Under the pieces are notes generated by a model, which had not been told where the DNA came from, made no database searches, and was given only the letters and a program-made list of their open reading frames with translations. A DNA stretch of 64,000 bases from CAZPXZ01 sp965221505 (lineage in GTDB: Bacteria > Pseudomonadota > Alphaproteobacteria > Rhodobacterales > CAZPXZ01): assembly GCA_965221505.1 (NCBI GenBank), contig CBDCSI010000001.1, positions 248,001 to 312,000 of the forward strand, given 5' to 3'. Of the stretch, positions 43,628 through 52,760 are shown piece by piece. Position numbers and translations under genes: made by a program. Every line of letters begins with the position of its first letter. Positions within the stretch are counted from its first letter, which is position 1.

Positions 43628-44503
43628 ATGTTTTCAGGGTCGATCGTTGCGCTGGTGACGCCGTTTCTGGACGGGGCGGTGGACCGGGACGCGCTCGAAG
43701 CGCTCGTGGACTGGCATGTGGAGAGCGGCACGAACGGGATCGTGCCGGTCGGAACGACCGGCGAGTCGCCGACCCTGTCGCATGCGGAGCACGAACGGGT
43801 CGTCGAACTCGTGGTGCGCAGGGCCGCCGGACGGCTGCCGGTGATCGCCGGCACCGGCTCCAACAGCACCGAGGAAGCGATCCGGTTCACCCGCCACGCG
43901 GCGGAGGTCGGGGCCGACGGGGCGCTGGTCGTGGTGCCGTATTACAACAAGCCGACGCCGGATGGGCTGGTCCGCCACTTCACGGCGTTGCACGAATGCG
44001 CCGACATCCCCATCGTGATGTACAACATTCCGGGTCGAAGCGCGGTGGACATGCCCGTCGCGACCATGGCCGAATTGTCGCGCCTGCCGCGAATCGTCGG
44101 CGTGAAGGACGCCACCGGCGACCTGGCGCGGGTGTCGCTGCAGCGCGAAGCCTGCGGCGCGGACTTTCTGCAGCTCTCCGGCGAGGACGCGACCGCGATC
44201 GGGTTCAACGCCCATGGCGGGCGCGGCTGCATTTCGGTGACGGCGAACGTGGCGCCGGCCGAATGCGCGCGCTTTCAGAAGGCGTGCCTCGACGGCGACT
44301 ACCGCTCCGCTCTCGAATGGCAGGATCGGCTGATGCCGCTGCACAGGGCGCTGTTCGTGGAGTCGAGCCCGGCGCCGGTCAAGTTCGCGCTGTCGAGGCT
44401 CGGTCGGATCCGGGAGGACGTTCGGCTGCCGCTCGCGCCGGTCCGGCGAGAGACCCGGGAACTTCTGGAGGGCGCCATGCGCCACGCCGGAATTCTCAAC
44501 TGA
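43628..44503 (+). CDS. dapA: 4-hydroxy-tetrahydrodipicolinate synthase
   Basis: DapA condenses pyruvate with aspartate semialdehyde in lysine and peptidoglycan synthesis. The 291-residue protein has IVALVTPFLDGAVD at the start, VGTTGESPTLSHAEH, and VVPYYNKPTPDGLVRHF. The catalytic Tyr is in MYNIPGRSAVDM and the Schiff-base Lys is in RIVGVKDATGDLAR. The length is typical. ATG 43628 follows a very strong Shine-Dalgarno sequence. It is six bases upstream of smpB, the usual alphaproteobacterial order, and both are probably one transcript. Confidence 0.97.
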   Translation: MFSGSIVALVTPFLDGAVDRDALEALVDWHVESGTNGIVPVGTTGESPTLSHAEHERVVELVVRRAAGRLPVIAGTGSNSTEEAIRFTRHAAEVGADGALVVVPYYNKPTPDGLVRHFTALHECADIPIVMYNIPGRSAVDMPVATMAELSRLPRIVGVKDATGDLARVSLQREACGADFLQLSGEDATAIGFNAHGGRGCISVTANVAPAECARFQKACLDGDYRSALEWQDRLMPLHRALFVESSPAPVKFALSRLGRIREDVRLPLAPVRRETRELLEGAMRHAGILN

Positions 44504-44509
44504 TCCGGC

Positions 44510-44986
44510 ATGGCGAGGAAGCGGTCGTCCGGCGGGGGCAGCGGTGTCGTAGCGGAGAACCGCCGGGCGCGGCGCGACTACGAGATCGAGGACACCCTGG
44601 AAGCCGGGCTGGTGCTGCTCGGCTCCGAAGTCAAGTCGCTCAGGAGCGGCGGAGTCGCGATCGCGGAAGCCTACGTGTCCTTCGAGCGGGGGGAGGCGTA
44701 TCTCGTCAACGCCCACATTCCGGTCTACGGCAAGGCGTCGAGCTTCGGGCACGAGGAGCGCCGGCCCCGGAAGCTGCTGCTGCGGCGGCGCGAGCTCGCC
44801 CGACTCTTCGATTCGGTTCGCAAGGAGGGGTTCACCGCGGTTCCCGTGCGGCTGTTCTTTAACGCCCGAGGCGTGGCAAAGCTCGTCGTCGGCGTAGGGA
44901 AGGGCCGAAAGATGCGGGACAAGCGCGAGACCGAGAAGCGCCGGGACTGGGAGCGGCAGAAGGCGCGGCTCATGCGCGCCGCGTGA
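44510..44986 (+). CDS. smpB: SsrA-binding protein SmpB
   Basis: SmpB binds tmRNA and carries it to stalled ribosomes. The 158-residue product has VVAENRRARRDYEIEDTLEA, GLVLLGSEVKSLRSGGVAIA, and NAHIPVYGKASSFGHEERR. It then has the basic C-terminal tail (GKGRKMRDKRETEKRRDWER) that enters the mRNA channel. Length and motifs are complete. The stop lies 15 bases from the convergent atpF stop. Confidence 0.97.
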   Translation: MARKRSSGGGSGVVAENRRARRDYEIEDTLEAGLVLLGSEVKSLRSGGVAIAEAYVSFERGEAYLVNAHIPVYGKASSFGHEERRPRKLLLRRRELARLFDSVRKEGFTAVPVRLFFNARGVAKLVVGVGKGRKMRDKRETEKRRDWERQKARLMRAA

Positions 44987-45001
44987 GATCCGGCGCCGGG
45001 T

Positions 45002-45505
45002 TCAGTTCGCGTCGCGGAGGCGGCTGCGGACGGATTCGATTCCGCTTTGCGCCAGGGCCTTCCGGTCGTCGGCGGTCAGGCTTCGGTCGATGATTTCCGT
45101 CGCGGCGGAGACGGCGATGTCGATGGCGTGATCGCGCAGTTCCTTGTGCGCCGCGAGTTCGGCCTGGCGAATTCGCTCCTCCGCGGCCTGGGTCCTGCGC
45201 TCCAGCGACTGCTGGAATTCCCTGAGGGCGTTCTGCCGGGCCAGATCCGCGTCGCGTCGGGCCTGCTCGATCACGGCCTCCGAGTCGCTGACGGCCCTCT
45301 CCAGTTCGTCCTGCCTCTGCTTGACTTCGACCCCGGCCGCCTCCCGAAGCTCCTTCGCCTCGTCGATCCGGGCGCGAATGTCGTCCGCATGCTTGTCCAG
45401 CGCGCCGACGACGATCCGATGGACGCCGAAATACCCGAGCACCGCAAAGAACAGGATCAGGCTGAGCGTCACCCAGGTTTCGGGCGTGTTCAGGAATTCG
45501 GACAC
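45002..45505 (-). CDS. atpF: ATP synthase F0 subunit b
   Basis: A 167-residue b-type subunit with one N-terminal membrane helix (TWVTLSLILFFAVLGYFGVH). A long charged coiled-coil stalk follows (DKHADDIRARIDEAKELREA and beyond) and then a C-terminal delta-binding part (SAATEIIDRSLTADDR). Start GTG 45505, four bases after the b' gene. It is the last gene of the F0 operon. The F1 genes are not here, as is normal in alphaproteobacteria, where they form a separate operon. Confidence 0.93.
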   Translation of the reverse strand: MSEFLNTPETWVTLSLILFFAVLGYFGVHRIVVGALDKHADDIRARIDEAKELREAAGVEVKQRQDELERAVSDSEAVIEQARRDADLARQNALREFQQSLERRTQAAEERIRQAELAAHKELRDHAIDIAVSAATEIIDRSLTADDRKALAQSGIESVRSRLRDAN

Positions 45506-45509
45506 GACG

Positions 45510-46118
45510 TCACCTCAACTCCTGCGTGCGGCTTCGGACGGCGTCCGCGACTGTGGCCGCGTCGGCGCTCTTGCCCTGGATCTTCTCGATGAGCGCGGCG
45601 GCGGTCTCCCGGGCGATCTCCTCGACCTGGGCGGCCGTTTTCCGTCTCGTCTCGTCGTCCTCAGCGAGGCCGGCGCCTTCCGCCGCCTTGCGCCCGAGCA
45701 GTCCGTCGCGAAGCGCCCGAATCCGCCGCTCGCCGGCCTCGGTCCGCTCCGAGAGCCGGGCCGCGGCTTCCTGTTGCTCGCGTTCGATCTCGCGGGAGAC
45801 GGCTTCCTTCGCCTCCGCCGCGATCCGGTTCACGGCGGCCAGCGTCTCCTGGTGCCGCTCCGCGATCTTCTCCGCGAGTTCCTCGCCCGTCCGGTGCAAT
45901 TCCTCCGCCCGTTCCAGGTCGCCGATGATGGCCTGTTCGCGGGTGGCGACGTTCTCGTGGACCCGGGGAAGCAGGATCTTCGACAGGAGGAAATGCAGAA
46001 CGACGACGGCGGCGGCCAGCCACAGGATCTGGGACGGAAAATGCGTCGCGTCGAACTGCGGCATCCCGCCGGAGCCGCCTTCGGCGGCGTAGGCGACGGA
46101 TATCAGCGGAGCGTACAC
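45510..46118 (-). CDS. atpG: ATP synthase F0 subunit b'
   Basis: A 202-residue second b-type subunit. A short Gly-rich N-terminus is followed by FDATHFPSQILWLAAAVVVL and the membrane helix (about residues 30-50), PRVHENVATREQAIIGDLER, and a long acidic coiled coil. b and b' form the heterodimeric stalk in alphaproteobacterial and photosynthetic-type ATP synthases. It is longer than usual, with an Ala/Arg-rich insertion around residues 135-160 (RRIRALRDGLLGRKAAEGAG). The start is GTG 46118. The symbol is variable between genomes (atpG, atpF2, atpX). Confidence 0.88.
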   Translation of the reverse strand: MYAPLISVAYAAEGGSGGMPQFDATHFPSQILWLAAAVVVLHFLLSKILLPRVHENVATREQAIIGDLERAEELHRTGEELAEKIAERHQETLAAVNRIAAEAKEAVSREIEREQQEAAARLSERTEAGERRIRALRDGLLGRKAAEGAGLAEDDETRRKTAAQVEEIARETAAALIEKIQGKSADAATVADAVRSRTQELR

Positions 46119-46152
46119 GGTGCGGGTCCGTCCGATCGGGGTTCCGTCCGGC

Positions 46153-46395
46153 TCAGACCACGAAGATCAGGATCATCGACACGACGAAGCCGATCAGGCC
46201 GAGGGCCTCGGCGAAGGCGATGCCGATGAAGAACATGCCGATCTGGTCCTTGGCGGCGGCCGGGTTGCGCAACGCGCCGTTCAGGTAATTGCCGGCGACA
46301 TGGCCGACGCCGGTGGCGGCGCCTCCCATGGCGATGGCGGCGAGGCCGGCGCCGATGTACTTGCCGAGGAGGGCTGCGGCTTCAGCTTCCATCAT
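46153..46395 (-). CDS. atpE: ATP synthase F0 subunit c
   Basis: An 80-residue hairpin of two membrane helices. The first is GKYIGAGLAAIAMGGAATGV and the polar loop is LNGALRNPAAAKDQ. The second helix is MFFIGIAFAEALGLIGFVVS, with the ion-binding Glu in AFAEALGL. The residues agree with a proton-type ring and no sodium-binding set is evident. Two ATG codons in a row begin the gene (46395 and 46392). Confidence 0.96.
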   Translation of the reverse strand: MMEAEAAALLGKYIGAGLAAIAMGGAATGVGHVAGNYLNGALRNPAAAKDQIGMFFIGIAFAEALGLIGFVVSMILIFVV

Positions 46396-46443
46396 CAGGG
46401 TCTCCTTCCAGTGGTTCCCAGGTTGTCGGTGCGGGGTTCCGGG

Positions 46444-47199
46444 TCAGTGCATGTGGAGCGCGTCGTTGAGGTACACGCAGGTGAGAATGGCGAATACGTA
46501 GGCCTGCAGGAATGCGACCAGAAACTCCAGTGCGGTCACGCCGACCATCATCGCGACGGGCAGGAAGCCGAAGAAGCCCATCGCCGGGACGAAGCCCGCG
46601 AAGACCTTCAGCATCGCGTGCCCGGCGATCATGTTGGCGCCGAGACGAATGGCGTGGCTGACGGGCCGGATGAAGTAGGACACCAGCTCGATCAGGCAGA
46701 GAGCGGGACGCAGCGCGAGCGGCGCGCTGTCCGGCCAGAAAAAGTGCAGGAACCCGAACCCGTGCTTCCAGAACGCGATCGCGGTCACGGTGACGAAGAT
46801 GGTCAACGCGAGGGCCCCGGTCACCACGAAATGACTGGTGATCGTGAAGGCGAACGGCACCATCCCGACCATGTTGGCGAACAGGACGAAAGTGAAGATC
46901 GTGAACACGTAGGGGAAGTAGCGCAGGCCGTCGTCTCCGGCGGTGTTGCGAATCATGTTCCGCACGAGTTCGACCAGCATCTCGACCACGGATTGCCACC
47001 GGGTGGGCACCGCCGCCCGTCCGCGCGTGCCGACCAGCATCAGGACGACGACCGCCGCTACCGAAATCCACATGAACAGGGTGGCGTTGGTGAAGGTGAA
47101 CAGACCGACCTCGCCGTCGGCGTCGAACAGCGGATAGATCTCGAACTGGTGCATCGGGTCGATGTGAATACCGCCCGAATCGGTCGCACGTTCAGCCAC
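46444..47199 (-). CDS. atpB: ATP synthase F0 subunit a
   Basis: A 251-residue, six-helix membrane protein. The conserved Arg of the proton path is in SHAIRLGANMIAGHAMLKVF and the partner region is in GVTALEFLVAFLQAYVFAIL. The N-terminus MHQFEIYPLF is typical of alphaproteobacteria. Start GTG 47199, overlapping the atpI end by eight bases. Complete. Confidence 0.95.
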   Translation of the reverse strand: MAERATDSGGIHIDPMHQFEIYPLFDADGEVGLFTFTNATLFMWISVAAVVVLMLVGTRGRAAVPTRWQSVVEMLVELVRNMIRNTAGDDGLRYFPYVFTIFTFVLFANMVGMVPFAFTITSHFVVTGALALTIFVTVTAIAFWKHGFGFLHFFWPDSAPLALRPALCLIELVSYFIRPVSHAIRLGANMIAGHAMLKVFAGFVPAMGFFGFLPVAMMVGVTALEFLVAFLQAYVFAILTCVYLNDALHMH

Positions 47200-47512
47200 G
47201 ATCGCCGTCTCCGTCCGCTTCTTTCGAGGTTTGCACGGCGAGGCGAATGCCGCCCGCCATGCCGAGAAGGCCGATGCAGATCAGGAACCAGGGCGCCGTT
47301 CCGAACAGCGAGTCCAGCCCCCAGCCCATTGCGAAGCCGACGAGGATGCCGGCCAGGAGGTCGGCGAACATCCGCCACGCAATTCTGGCTAGGGAAAGGT
47401 CTCCGCCATTCCCGCTCCGCCGCGGCCGGTTGTCGGGTCCGCGCGACCGGGCTTGCCGGATCCGCTCGCCGAGGGAGACCGACCGGTCGGTCCGCTCCCC
47501 TTCGGAGTGCAC
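47192..47512 (-). CDS. atpI: ATP synthase-associated protein AtpI
   Basis: A 106-residue small membrane protein with a polar, Arg-rich N-terminus and two membrane helices (RMFADLLAGILVGFAMGWGL and PWFLICIGLLGMAGGIRLAV). AtpI helps assemble the c-ring and may aid magnesium supply. The start GTG 47512 follows AAGGGGAATTCGAG. It is the first gene of the operon, directly behind a strong promoter. Confidence 0.87.
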   Translation of the reverse strand: MHSEGERTDRSVSLGERIRQARSRGPDNRPRRSGNGGDLSLARIAWRMFADLLAGILVGFAMGWGLDSLFGTAPWFLICIGLLGMAGGIRLAVQTSKEADGDGDRG

Positions 47513-47544
47513 CTCGAATTCCCCTTAATGTTGCACCGCACACT

Positions 47545-47573
47545 CAATTAGAACCGCCGCGGCGCGGTGTCAA
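47545..47573 (-). promoter_or_regulatory. Predicted sigma-70 promoter of the F0 ATP synthase operon
   Basis: On the minus strand TTGACA (47573-47568), 17 bases, TAATTG (47550-47545), about 33 bases ahead of the atpI start. One of the best promoter matches in the window. Confidence 0.7.
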
Positions 47574-47644
47574 CTTCCTCGGGGAGGGCCGGATCCCGGC
47601 GCGCGACCGATTCGCGCGCCGGGGTGTCGGGAGAACGGACCGGG

Positions 47645-48670
47645 TCAGGGACCCTCGTCGAACGCCGTCTCGTCCACCAGCTTCAGCGCTTCGGGGCTGT
47701 TGGCGGCGACGGCGGAGAGCGCCAGCGAGTCGCGCACCGGCGCGCCCCAGGAGGCGACCGTGCCGGAGACCGGTACCGCGGAATCGACCGGATACTCGTG
47801 GTTGATCCCGGCGTAGATGCGCTGCGCCTCCGGGGACGCGAGGAAGCGGATCAGCGCCAGCGCGTTCTCCGGATTTTTGGCGTGGCGAGCCATGGCGACG
47901 CCGGAGACGTTGACGTGGCTCCCGCCCGACTCGAAGGAGGGAAACTCGACCCGGACCGACTCCGCCCATGCCTGCTGCTCGGGATCCTCCAGCATCTTGC
48001 CCATGTAGTAGGTGTTGCCGATCGAGACGTCGCATTCGCCGGCCCAGATGGCCTTGACCTGGGCGCGGTCGTTGCCCTGCGGCTTGCGAGCGAGATTCGC
48101 GCGGACGCCCTCCAGCCAGGCCTTCGTCGCGTCCCGTCCGTGGTGTTCGAGATACGCGGCGACGAGCGCGATGTTGTAGCGGTGGCGGAACGACCGGGTG
48201 CAGATGCGGCCGGCCCACTTCGGATCCGCCAGTTCCTCGTAGCGGGCGAGTTCGCCCGGCTCCGTCCGCTCGCGGGAGGCGTAGACGATTCGCGCCCGGA
48301 CGGTCAGCCCCAGCCAATGACCTTCGGGGTCCCTGAGACCGGCCGGGATTCTGGCCTCGATCTCCGCGTCCCGTACGGGCTGGGTCACGCCCTCCCGAAC
48401 CGCCGAGGCCAGTCGTCCGATGTCGACGGTGAGAATCACGTCGGCCGGACTCGCTTCGCCCTCCGTCCGGATTCGCTCGATCAGGCCCTGCTGAAGCGAG
48501 AGCACACGGGTCTCGATTCCGGTTTCCCGGGTGAAGGCCTCGAGCAGCGGCTCGATCAGGTGAGGCTGCCGGTAGGAATAGACGTTGACTTCCGCCGCGG
48601 CGACGGCGGAGGAGGCGAGGCCGGCGAGGCCCAGGGCCGCCGCGGCCGCGAATCGGTTTCGGTTGCGCAT
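47645..48670 (-). CDS. Iron(III)-type ABC transporter substrate-binding protein
   Basis: A 341-residue periplasmic protein with a signal peptide (MRNRNRFAAAAALGLAGLAS, cleavage near AVAAAE). The fold is of the FbpA/FutA class: VNVYSYRQPHLIEPLLEAF, VILTVDIGRLASAVREGVTQ, KAIWAGECDVSIGNTYYMGK and SPEAQRIYAGINHEYPVD. Tyr residues in the SIGNTYYMGK and NHEYPV segments are those that bind ferric iron in the family. No permease or ATPase gene adjoins it, so it works with subunits encoded elsewhere. ATG 48670. It lies downstream of an AT-rich region with a dyad that could be an iron-responsive operator. Confidence 0.88.
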   Translation of the reverse strand: MRNRNRFAAAAALGLAGLASSAVAAAEVNVYSYRQPHLIEPLLEAFTRETGIETRVLSLQQGLIERIRTEGEASPADVILTVDIGRLASAVREGVTQPVRDAEIEARIPAGLRDPEGHWLGLTVRARIVYASRERTEPGELARYEELADPKWAGRICTRSFRHRYNIALVAAYLEHHGRDATKAWLEGVRANLARKPQGNDRAQVKAIWAGECDVSIGNTYYMGKMLEDPEQQAWAESVRVEFPSFESGGSHVNVSGVAMARHAKNPENALALIRFLASPEAQRIYAGINHEYPVDSAVPVSGTVASWGAPVRDSLALSAVAANSPEALKLVDETAFDEGP

Positions 48671-48723
48671 GACGCGTCTCCAGTTCGTGGGTGTCGCGCG
48701 GGCTAATTCCCGAGCGAAAAAGT

Positions 48724-48740
48724 AGGAATAACGAATACCT
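48724..48740. promoter_or_regulatory. Dyad AGGAATAACGAATACCT upstream of the iron-binding-protein gene
   Basis: An imperfect 17-base inverted repeat (AGG.AT ... AT.CCT) in an AT-rich pocket about 55 bases ahead of the ATG on the minus strand. The position fits a repressor site. It matches neither the classical Fur box nor the Irr box closely, so the factor is open. The rest of 48671-49024 has no gene. Confidence 0.35.
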
Positions 48741-49024
48741 TATCGATTTACTCGGAAATACGCAACGCCCGGGTTGCGCTTCCCTCTTGCCGTCGGGCCG
48801 GCGTTCCTGCCGAGGGGCGGGAGGCGGATCGCGGCGCCCGAATCGACGGCGCCCCGGTTGCGGTCGCCGCGTCTCCGCTCGCGTCGGGGAATTCGCCGCG
48901 AATTGCCGCCGCGTCCCGAACGGCTACCCTGAGTCGCGTGCGTTGCGGCCGGCGCCGGGCACGGCGCCCCGTGCCGGCCTTCCTTCGCGAGCCCCTTGCG
49001 GAACCGGCGCCCTGGAATGCGCGA

Positions 49025-50572
49025 ATGATCGACTGGACCTGGCTCTTGCGCGCCTACGCGCGACGCCGGCTCCGTGCGTTGCGCCGGGCCGACCCGGCCG
49101 AGACGCAGCGCAGGCTGCTGCTGTCGCTGGTCTCCCGCGCGCGAGACACCCGATTCGGGCGGGACCACGGTTTTGGCGCCGTCCGAACCCTCTCCGAATA
49201 CCGTCGGCGCGTGCCCGTCAGGGACTACGACGCGTTCTGGGAAGACTACTGGAAGGGGCCCTTTCCCCGCCTCCGGGACTGCACCGCGCCGGGCCCGATC
49301 CCGTATTTCGCCCTGAGTTCGGGCACGACGACCGGCGCGACCAAATACATCCCCGTGAGCCGCGAGACGGTTCGGGCCAACGCCCGCGCGGCCGCCGACG
49401 TCCTGGTTCATCACGTCGCGAATCGCCCCCGAAGCCGGATCTTCGCCGGCCGCACCTTTCTGCTCGGCGGCTCGACCGGACTGCGGGAATGCGCGCCCGG
49501 CGTCCGGGCCGGGGACATCAGCGGCATCGCCTCCGGAGAGCGGCCGTTCTGGACCCGCTTCCGGTATTTTCCGCCGCCCGAGCTGGAGGCGGAAGCCGAC
49601 TGGGAGATCCGGATCGACCGGCTCGCGCGCCGCTCGCTCGGCGAGGACATCCGCGCGATCGCCGGGATCCCCAGCTGGCTGCTGATCTATTGCGACACCT
49701 TGCTGGAGCTCGCCGGCAAGCCGGGCGGCCGGCTCCGGGACGTCTATCCCGATCTCGAGCTCCTCGTGCATGGCGGGATTTCCTGGCTCCCGTACCGGGA
49801 GCGGTTCTCGGCGCTCCTCGAGGGAAGCCGCGCCGAGACCCGGGAAGTGTACCCGGCCAGCGAAGGGTTCTTCGCCGTCGCCGACGGCGCCGAGGGCGCC
49901 GGGCTGCGGCTCCTGCTCGACGGCGGCGCGTTCTACGAGTTCGTCCCTCTCGAGGAGATCGGGAGCGCCGAGCCGGACGCGCATTGGGTCGGCGACCTCG
50001 AGACCGGCGTGAACTACGCCCTGGTGGTCTCGACCGCGGCGGGGCTCTGGCGCTACGCGGTCGGGGATACGGTCGCCGTCGTGAGCCGCGACCCGCCCCG
50101 CATCCTGATCACGGGCCGCACGCGGATGACGCTCTCGGCATTCGGCGAGCACGTCATCGGCGCGGAGCTCGAATCCGCCGTCGCCGACGCGGCGCAGGAA
50201 GTCGGGTTGCGCGTGGACGACTTCGCGGTCGGAAGCCTGCATTCGAGGCAGGGCGGGGAACGGGGCGGTCACCTGTATCTGGTCGAGTTCGGCGAGGCGG
50301 GGGTTCCGCCGGATCGGCTGCGGCGCTTCGCCGGCGCCGTCGACGCCGCGCTCGGGGAGCTGAACCACGACTACCGGGCGCACCGCGCCGACGGCTGGGG
50401 GCTGGATCCGCCGCGGGTCGAGGTCGTGCCGCCGGGCGGCTTCGCCGCCTGGATGAAACGCCGCGGGAAGCTCGGGGGACAGAACAAGGTGCCGCGCGTC
50501 GTTCACGACGCGGAGCTGTTCCGCGACCTTCGGGCGTTTGCGCGCGGTTTGCGCGACCGGGCGACGCGTTGA
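49025..50572 (+). CDS. GH3-family acyl-adenylate-forming protein
   Basis: A 515-residue protein like the plant GH3 auxin/jasmonate amide synthetases, which adenylate a carboxylic acid and join it to an amino acid. The nucleotide motif is YFALSSGTTTGATKYIPVS near residue 95. YPASEGFFAVADGAEGAG and VSTAAGLWRYAVGDTVAVVS follow, and the C-terminal hinge region is ILITGRTRMTLSAFGEHV. Near the end is the Lys of KRRGKLGGQNKVPRV. Bacterial members are poorly characterised. ATG 49025 is chosen because the 29 residues upstream have no similarity. It stands alone. Confidence 0.83.
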   Translation: MIDWTWLLRAYARRRLRALRRADPAETQRRLLLSLVSRARDTRFGRDHGFGAVRTLSEYRRRVPVRDYDAFWEDYWKGPFPRLRDCTAPGPIPYFALSSGTTTGATKYIPVSRETVRANARAAADVLVHHVANRPRSRIFAGRTFLLGGSTGLRECAPGVRAGDISGIASGERPFWTRFRYFPPPELEAEADWEIRIDRLARRSLGEDIRAIAGIPSWLLIYCDTLLELAGKPGGRLRDVYPDLELLVHGGISWLPYRERFSALLEGSRAETREVYPASEGFFAVADGAEGAGLRLLLDGGAFYEFVPLEEIGSAEPDAHWVGDLETGVNYALVVSTAAGLWRYAVGDTVAVVSRDPPRILITGRTRMTLSAFGEHVIGAELESAVADAAQEVGLRVDDFAVGSLHSRQGGERGGHLYLVEFGEAGVPPDRLRRFAGAVDAALGELNHDYRAHRADGWGLDPPRVEVVPPGGFAAWMKRRGKLGGQNKVPRVVHDAELFRDLRAFARGLRDRATR

Positions 50573-50620
50573 CGGGGCAGCGGAATCCGGCTCGACGCCC
50601 GACGGTTCCCCCCGGTCGGC

Positions 50621-52630
50621 TCAGTCGGCGATCGCGCCCGACGCCGTCCGCTCGCTTTCGGCGTCGCCGACGAGCCGGACCAGATCCGACACGATCCGGT
50701 TGATGCGAAAATCCTTCGGCGTGTAGACGCGCGCCACGCCCAGCCGGGTCAGCTCCGTCGCGTCTTCCGGCGGGATGATGCCGCCGGCGACCACCGGAAC
50801 GTGTCCGAGACCGGCGCTGCGCAATTCTTCCAGAACGGATGTTGCGAGCTGGAGGTGCGTGCCGGAGAGCACCGAGAGGCCGACGAGGTGGGCGCCTTCC
50901 TCCCGGGCCCGGGCGACGATTTCGTCGGGCGTGAAGCGAATGCCCTCGTAGACGACCCGCATGCCGCAGTCGCGGGCGCGGACCGCGACCTGCTCGGCGC
51001 CGTTCGAATGCCCGTCCAGGCCGGGTTTGCCCATGAGGAAGGTGACCGGCCGCCCGAGCCGCTCGCCGAGCGCGTCCACCTCCGCGCGGATGGCGTCTGT
51101 CTCCGGGCTCCGGTGGGACGGCACCTGGCTGATGCCGGTCGGCGCGCGATAGTCGCCGAAGGTCGCGCGGAGCGCCTCGGCCCATTCGCCGGTGGTGACT
51201 CCCGCCTTCGCCGCCTCGACCGAGGCCGGCATTACGTTCGCGCCGGACGCCGCGTCGGCCGACAGGCGGGCGAGGGCCTTCTCCACCGCCTCGGCGTTCC
51301 GCATGGCCCGCCAGGCGGCGAGACTCTCGAGCGCCTGGCGTTCGGCGCCGGGGTCGATCTCGCAGATTCCGGTCGCGCCGCCCGCCAGCGGGCCCTCTTC
51401 CGATTCCGTGTAGGCGTTCACGCCGATCACGATCCGTTCGCCGGACTCGATTTGCGCGACCCGCTCGGCGTTCGACGCGACCAGGCGCGCCTTCATGTAT
51501 TCGATCGCGTTGACGGCGCCGCCCTCCGCCTCGACCTCGCGAAGCTCGGATTCGGCTTCCTCGCGCAGCTCGGCGACGCGGGACGCGACGACGGGGCTGC
51601 CGTCGAACAGATCCTCGTGTTCGAGGAGGTCGGTCTCCAGCGCCAGAATCTGTTGCAGGCGAAGCGACCATTGCTGGTCCCAACGCGTCGGCAGTCCCAG
51701 CGCCTCGTTCCACGCCGGCAGTTGCACCGCCCGCGCCCGCGCGCGCTTGGAAAGCGTGACGGCGAGCGTTTCGAGGAGGATTCTCGCAATGTTGTTTTCC
51801 GGCTGCTGCTCGGTGAGTCCGAGCGAGTTCACCTGCACGCCGTAGCGGAACCGGCGGAGCTTCGGGTCCTCGACCCCGTAGCGCTCCCGGCAAACGTCGT
51901 CCCAGAGTTCGGCGAACGCCCTGAGCTTGCACATCTCCTCGACGAAACGGATCCCGGCGTTCAGGAAGAACGACATCCGGCCGACGATGGCCGGAAACGA
52001 CTGCGGCAGCGTCGACGGACGGTCGCGGATCTCGTCCAGGATCGCGACGGCGGTCGCGAGCGCGAACGCGATCTCCTGCGCCGGCGTCGCGCCGGCTTCC
52101 TGCAGGTGGTAGGAGCAGACGTTGCACGGGTTCCATTGCGGCATTTCCGCCGCCGTCCAGGCCGCCACGTCGCCGGTAAGGCGGAGCGAGGCCGAAGGCG
52201 GAAGAATGTAGGTGCCGCGCGAGAGATACTCCTTGACGATGTCGTTCTGGGTCGTGCCGCGCAGCGCGGCGCGCGACTGTCCGGTCTCGTCGGCCAGCGC
52301 GGCGTAGAGGGCGAGCAGCCAGGGGGCCGTCGCGTTGATGGTCATCGAGGTGTTCATGCGGGCCAGCGCGATCCCCTCGAAGAGCTGCCGCATGTCGCCG
52401 AGATGGCTGACCGGCACGCCGACGCGCCCGACCTCGCCGGACGCGAGCGGGTGGTCGGGGTCGTAGCCGGTCTGGGTGGGGAGGTCGAAGGCCACCGACA
52501 GTCCGGTCTGCCCCTTGGCCAGATTGGCCCGATAGAGCGCGTTGGACGCCGCGGCGCTCGAATGTCCGGCGTAGGTGCGGAAGAGCCAGGGGCGGTCTCG
52601 CTTCGCCGGTCCTGCAGTCGCTGCCGTCAT
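50621..52630 (-). CDS. ecm: Ethylmalonyl-CoA mutase (B12-dependent, MeaA-like)
   Basis: Ecm converts (2R)-ethylmalonyl-CoA to methylsuccinyl-CoA in the ethylmalonyl-CoA pathway for acetyl-CoA assimilation. The 669-residue single-chain mutase has a substrate domain (SVAFDLPTQTGYDPDHPLAS, SMTINATAPWLLALYAALAD, GYDPDHP near the start). At the C-terminus is a cobalamin domain with the base-off motif GKPGLDGHSNGAEQ (Asp-x-His-x-x-Gly), LVGLSVLSGTHLQL and VVAGGIIPPED. Choice of Ecm over methylmalonyl-CoA mutase rests on the single-subunit size and the divergent ccr gene. ATG 52630 has AGGAGG six bases upstream. Confidence 0.88.
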   Translation of the reverse strand: MTAATAGPAKRDRPWLFRTYAGHSSAAASNALYRANLAKGQTGLSVAFDLPTQTGYDPDHPLASGEVGRVGVPVSHLGDMRQLFEGIALARMNTSMTINATAPWLLALYAALADETGQSRAALRGTTQNDIVKEYLSRGTYILPPSASLRLTGDVAAWTAAEMPQWNPCNVCSYHLQEAGATPAQEIAFALATAVAILDEIRDRPSTLPQSFPAIVGRMSFFLNAGIRFVEEMCKLRAFAELWDDVCRERYGVEDPKLRRFRYGVQVNSLGLTEQQPENNIARILLETLAVTLSKRARARAVQLPAWNEALGLPTRWDQQWSLRLQQILALETDLLEHEDLFDGSPVVASRVAELREEAESELREVEAEGGAVNAIEYMKARLVASNAERVAQIESGERIVIGVNAYTESEEGPLAGGATGICEIDPGAERQALESLAAWRAMRNAEAVEKALARLSADAASGANVMPASVEAAKAGVTTGEWAEALRATFGDYRAPTGISQVPSHRSPETDAIRAEVDALGERLGRPVTFLMGKPGLDGHSNGAEQVAVRARDCGMRVVYEGIRFTPDEIVARAREEGAHLVGLSVLSGTHLQLATSVLEELRSAGLGHVPVVAGGIIPPEDATELTRLGVARVYTPKDFRINRIVSDLVRLVGDAESERTASGAIAD

Positions 52631-52760
52631 GGGCGCCTCCTGTCTGCAGCTTCGCCCGGACCGTTCGCGAACGGCGGGCGGGGTCGCCGCCGCACGCACG
52701 GGCGCCGACCGGCGAATCCCGCGTCGCGACACCCCTTGCGCAGGGCAGGCTGCCGCGAAT

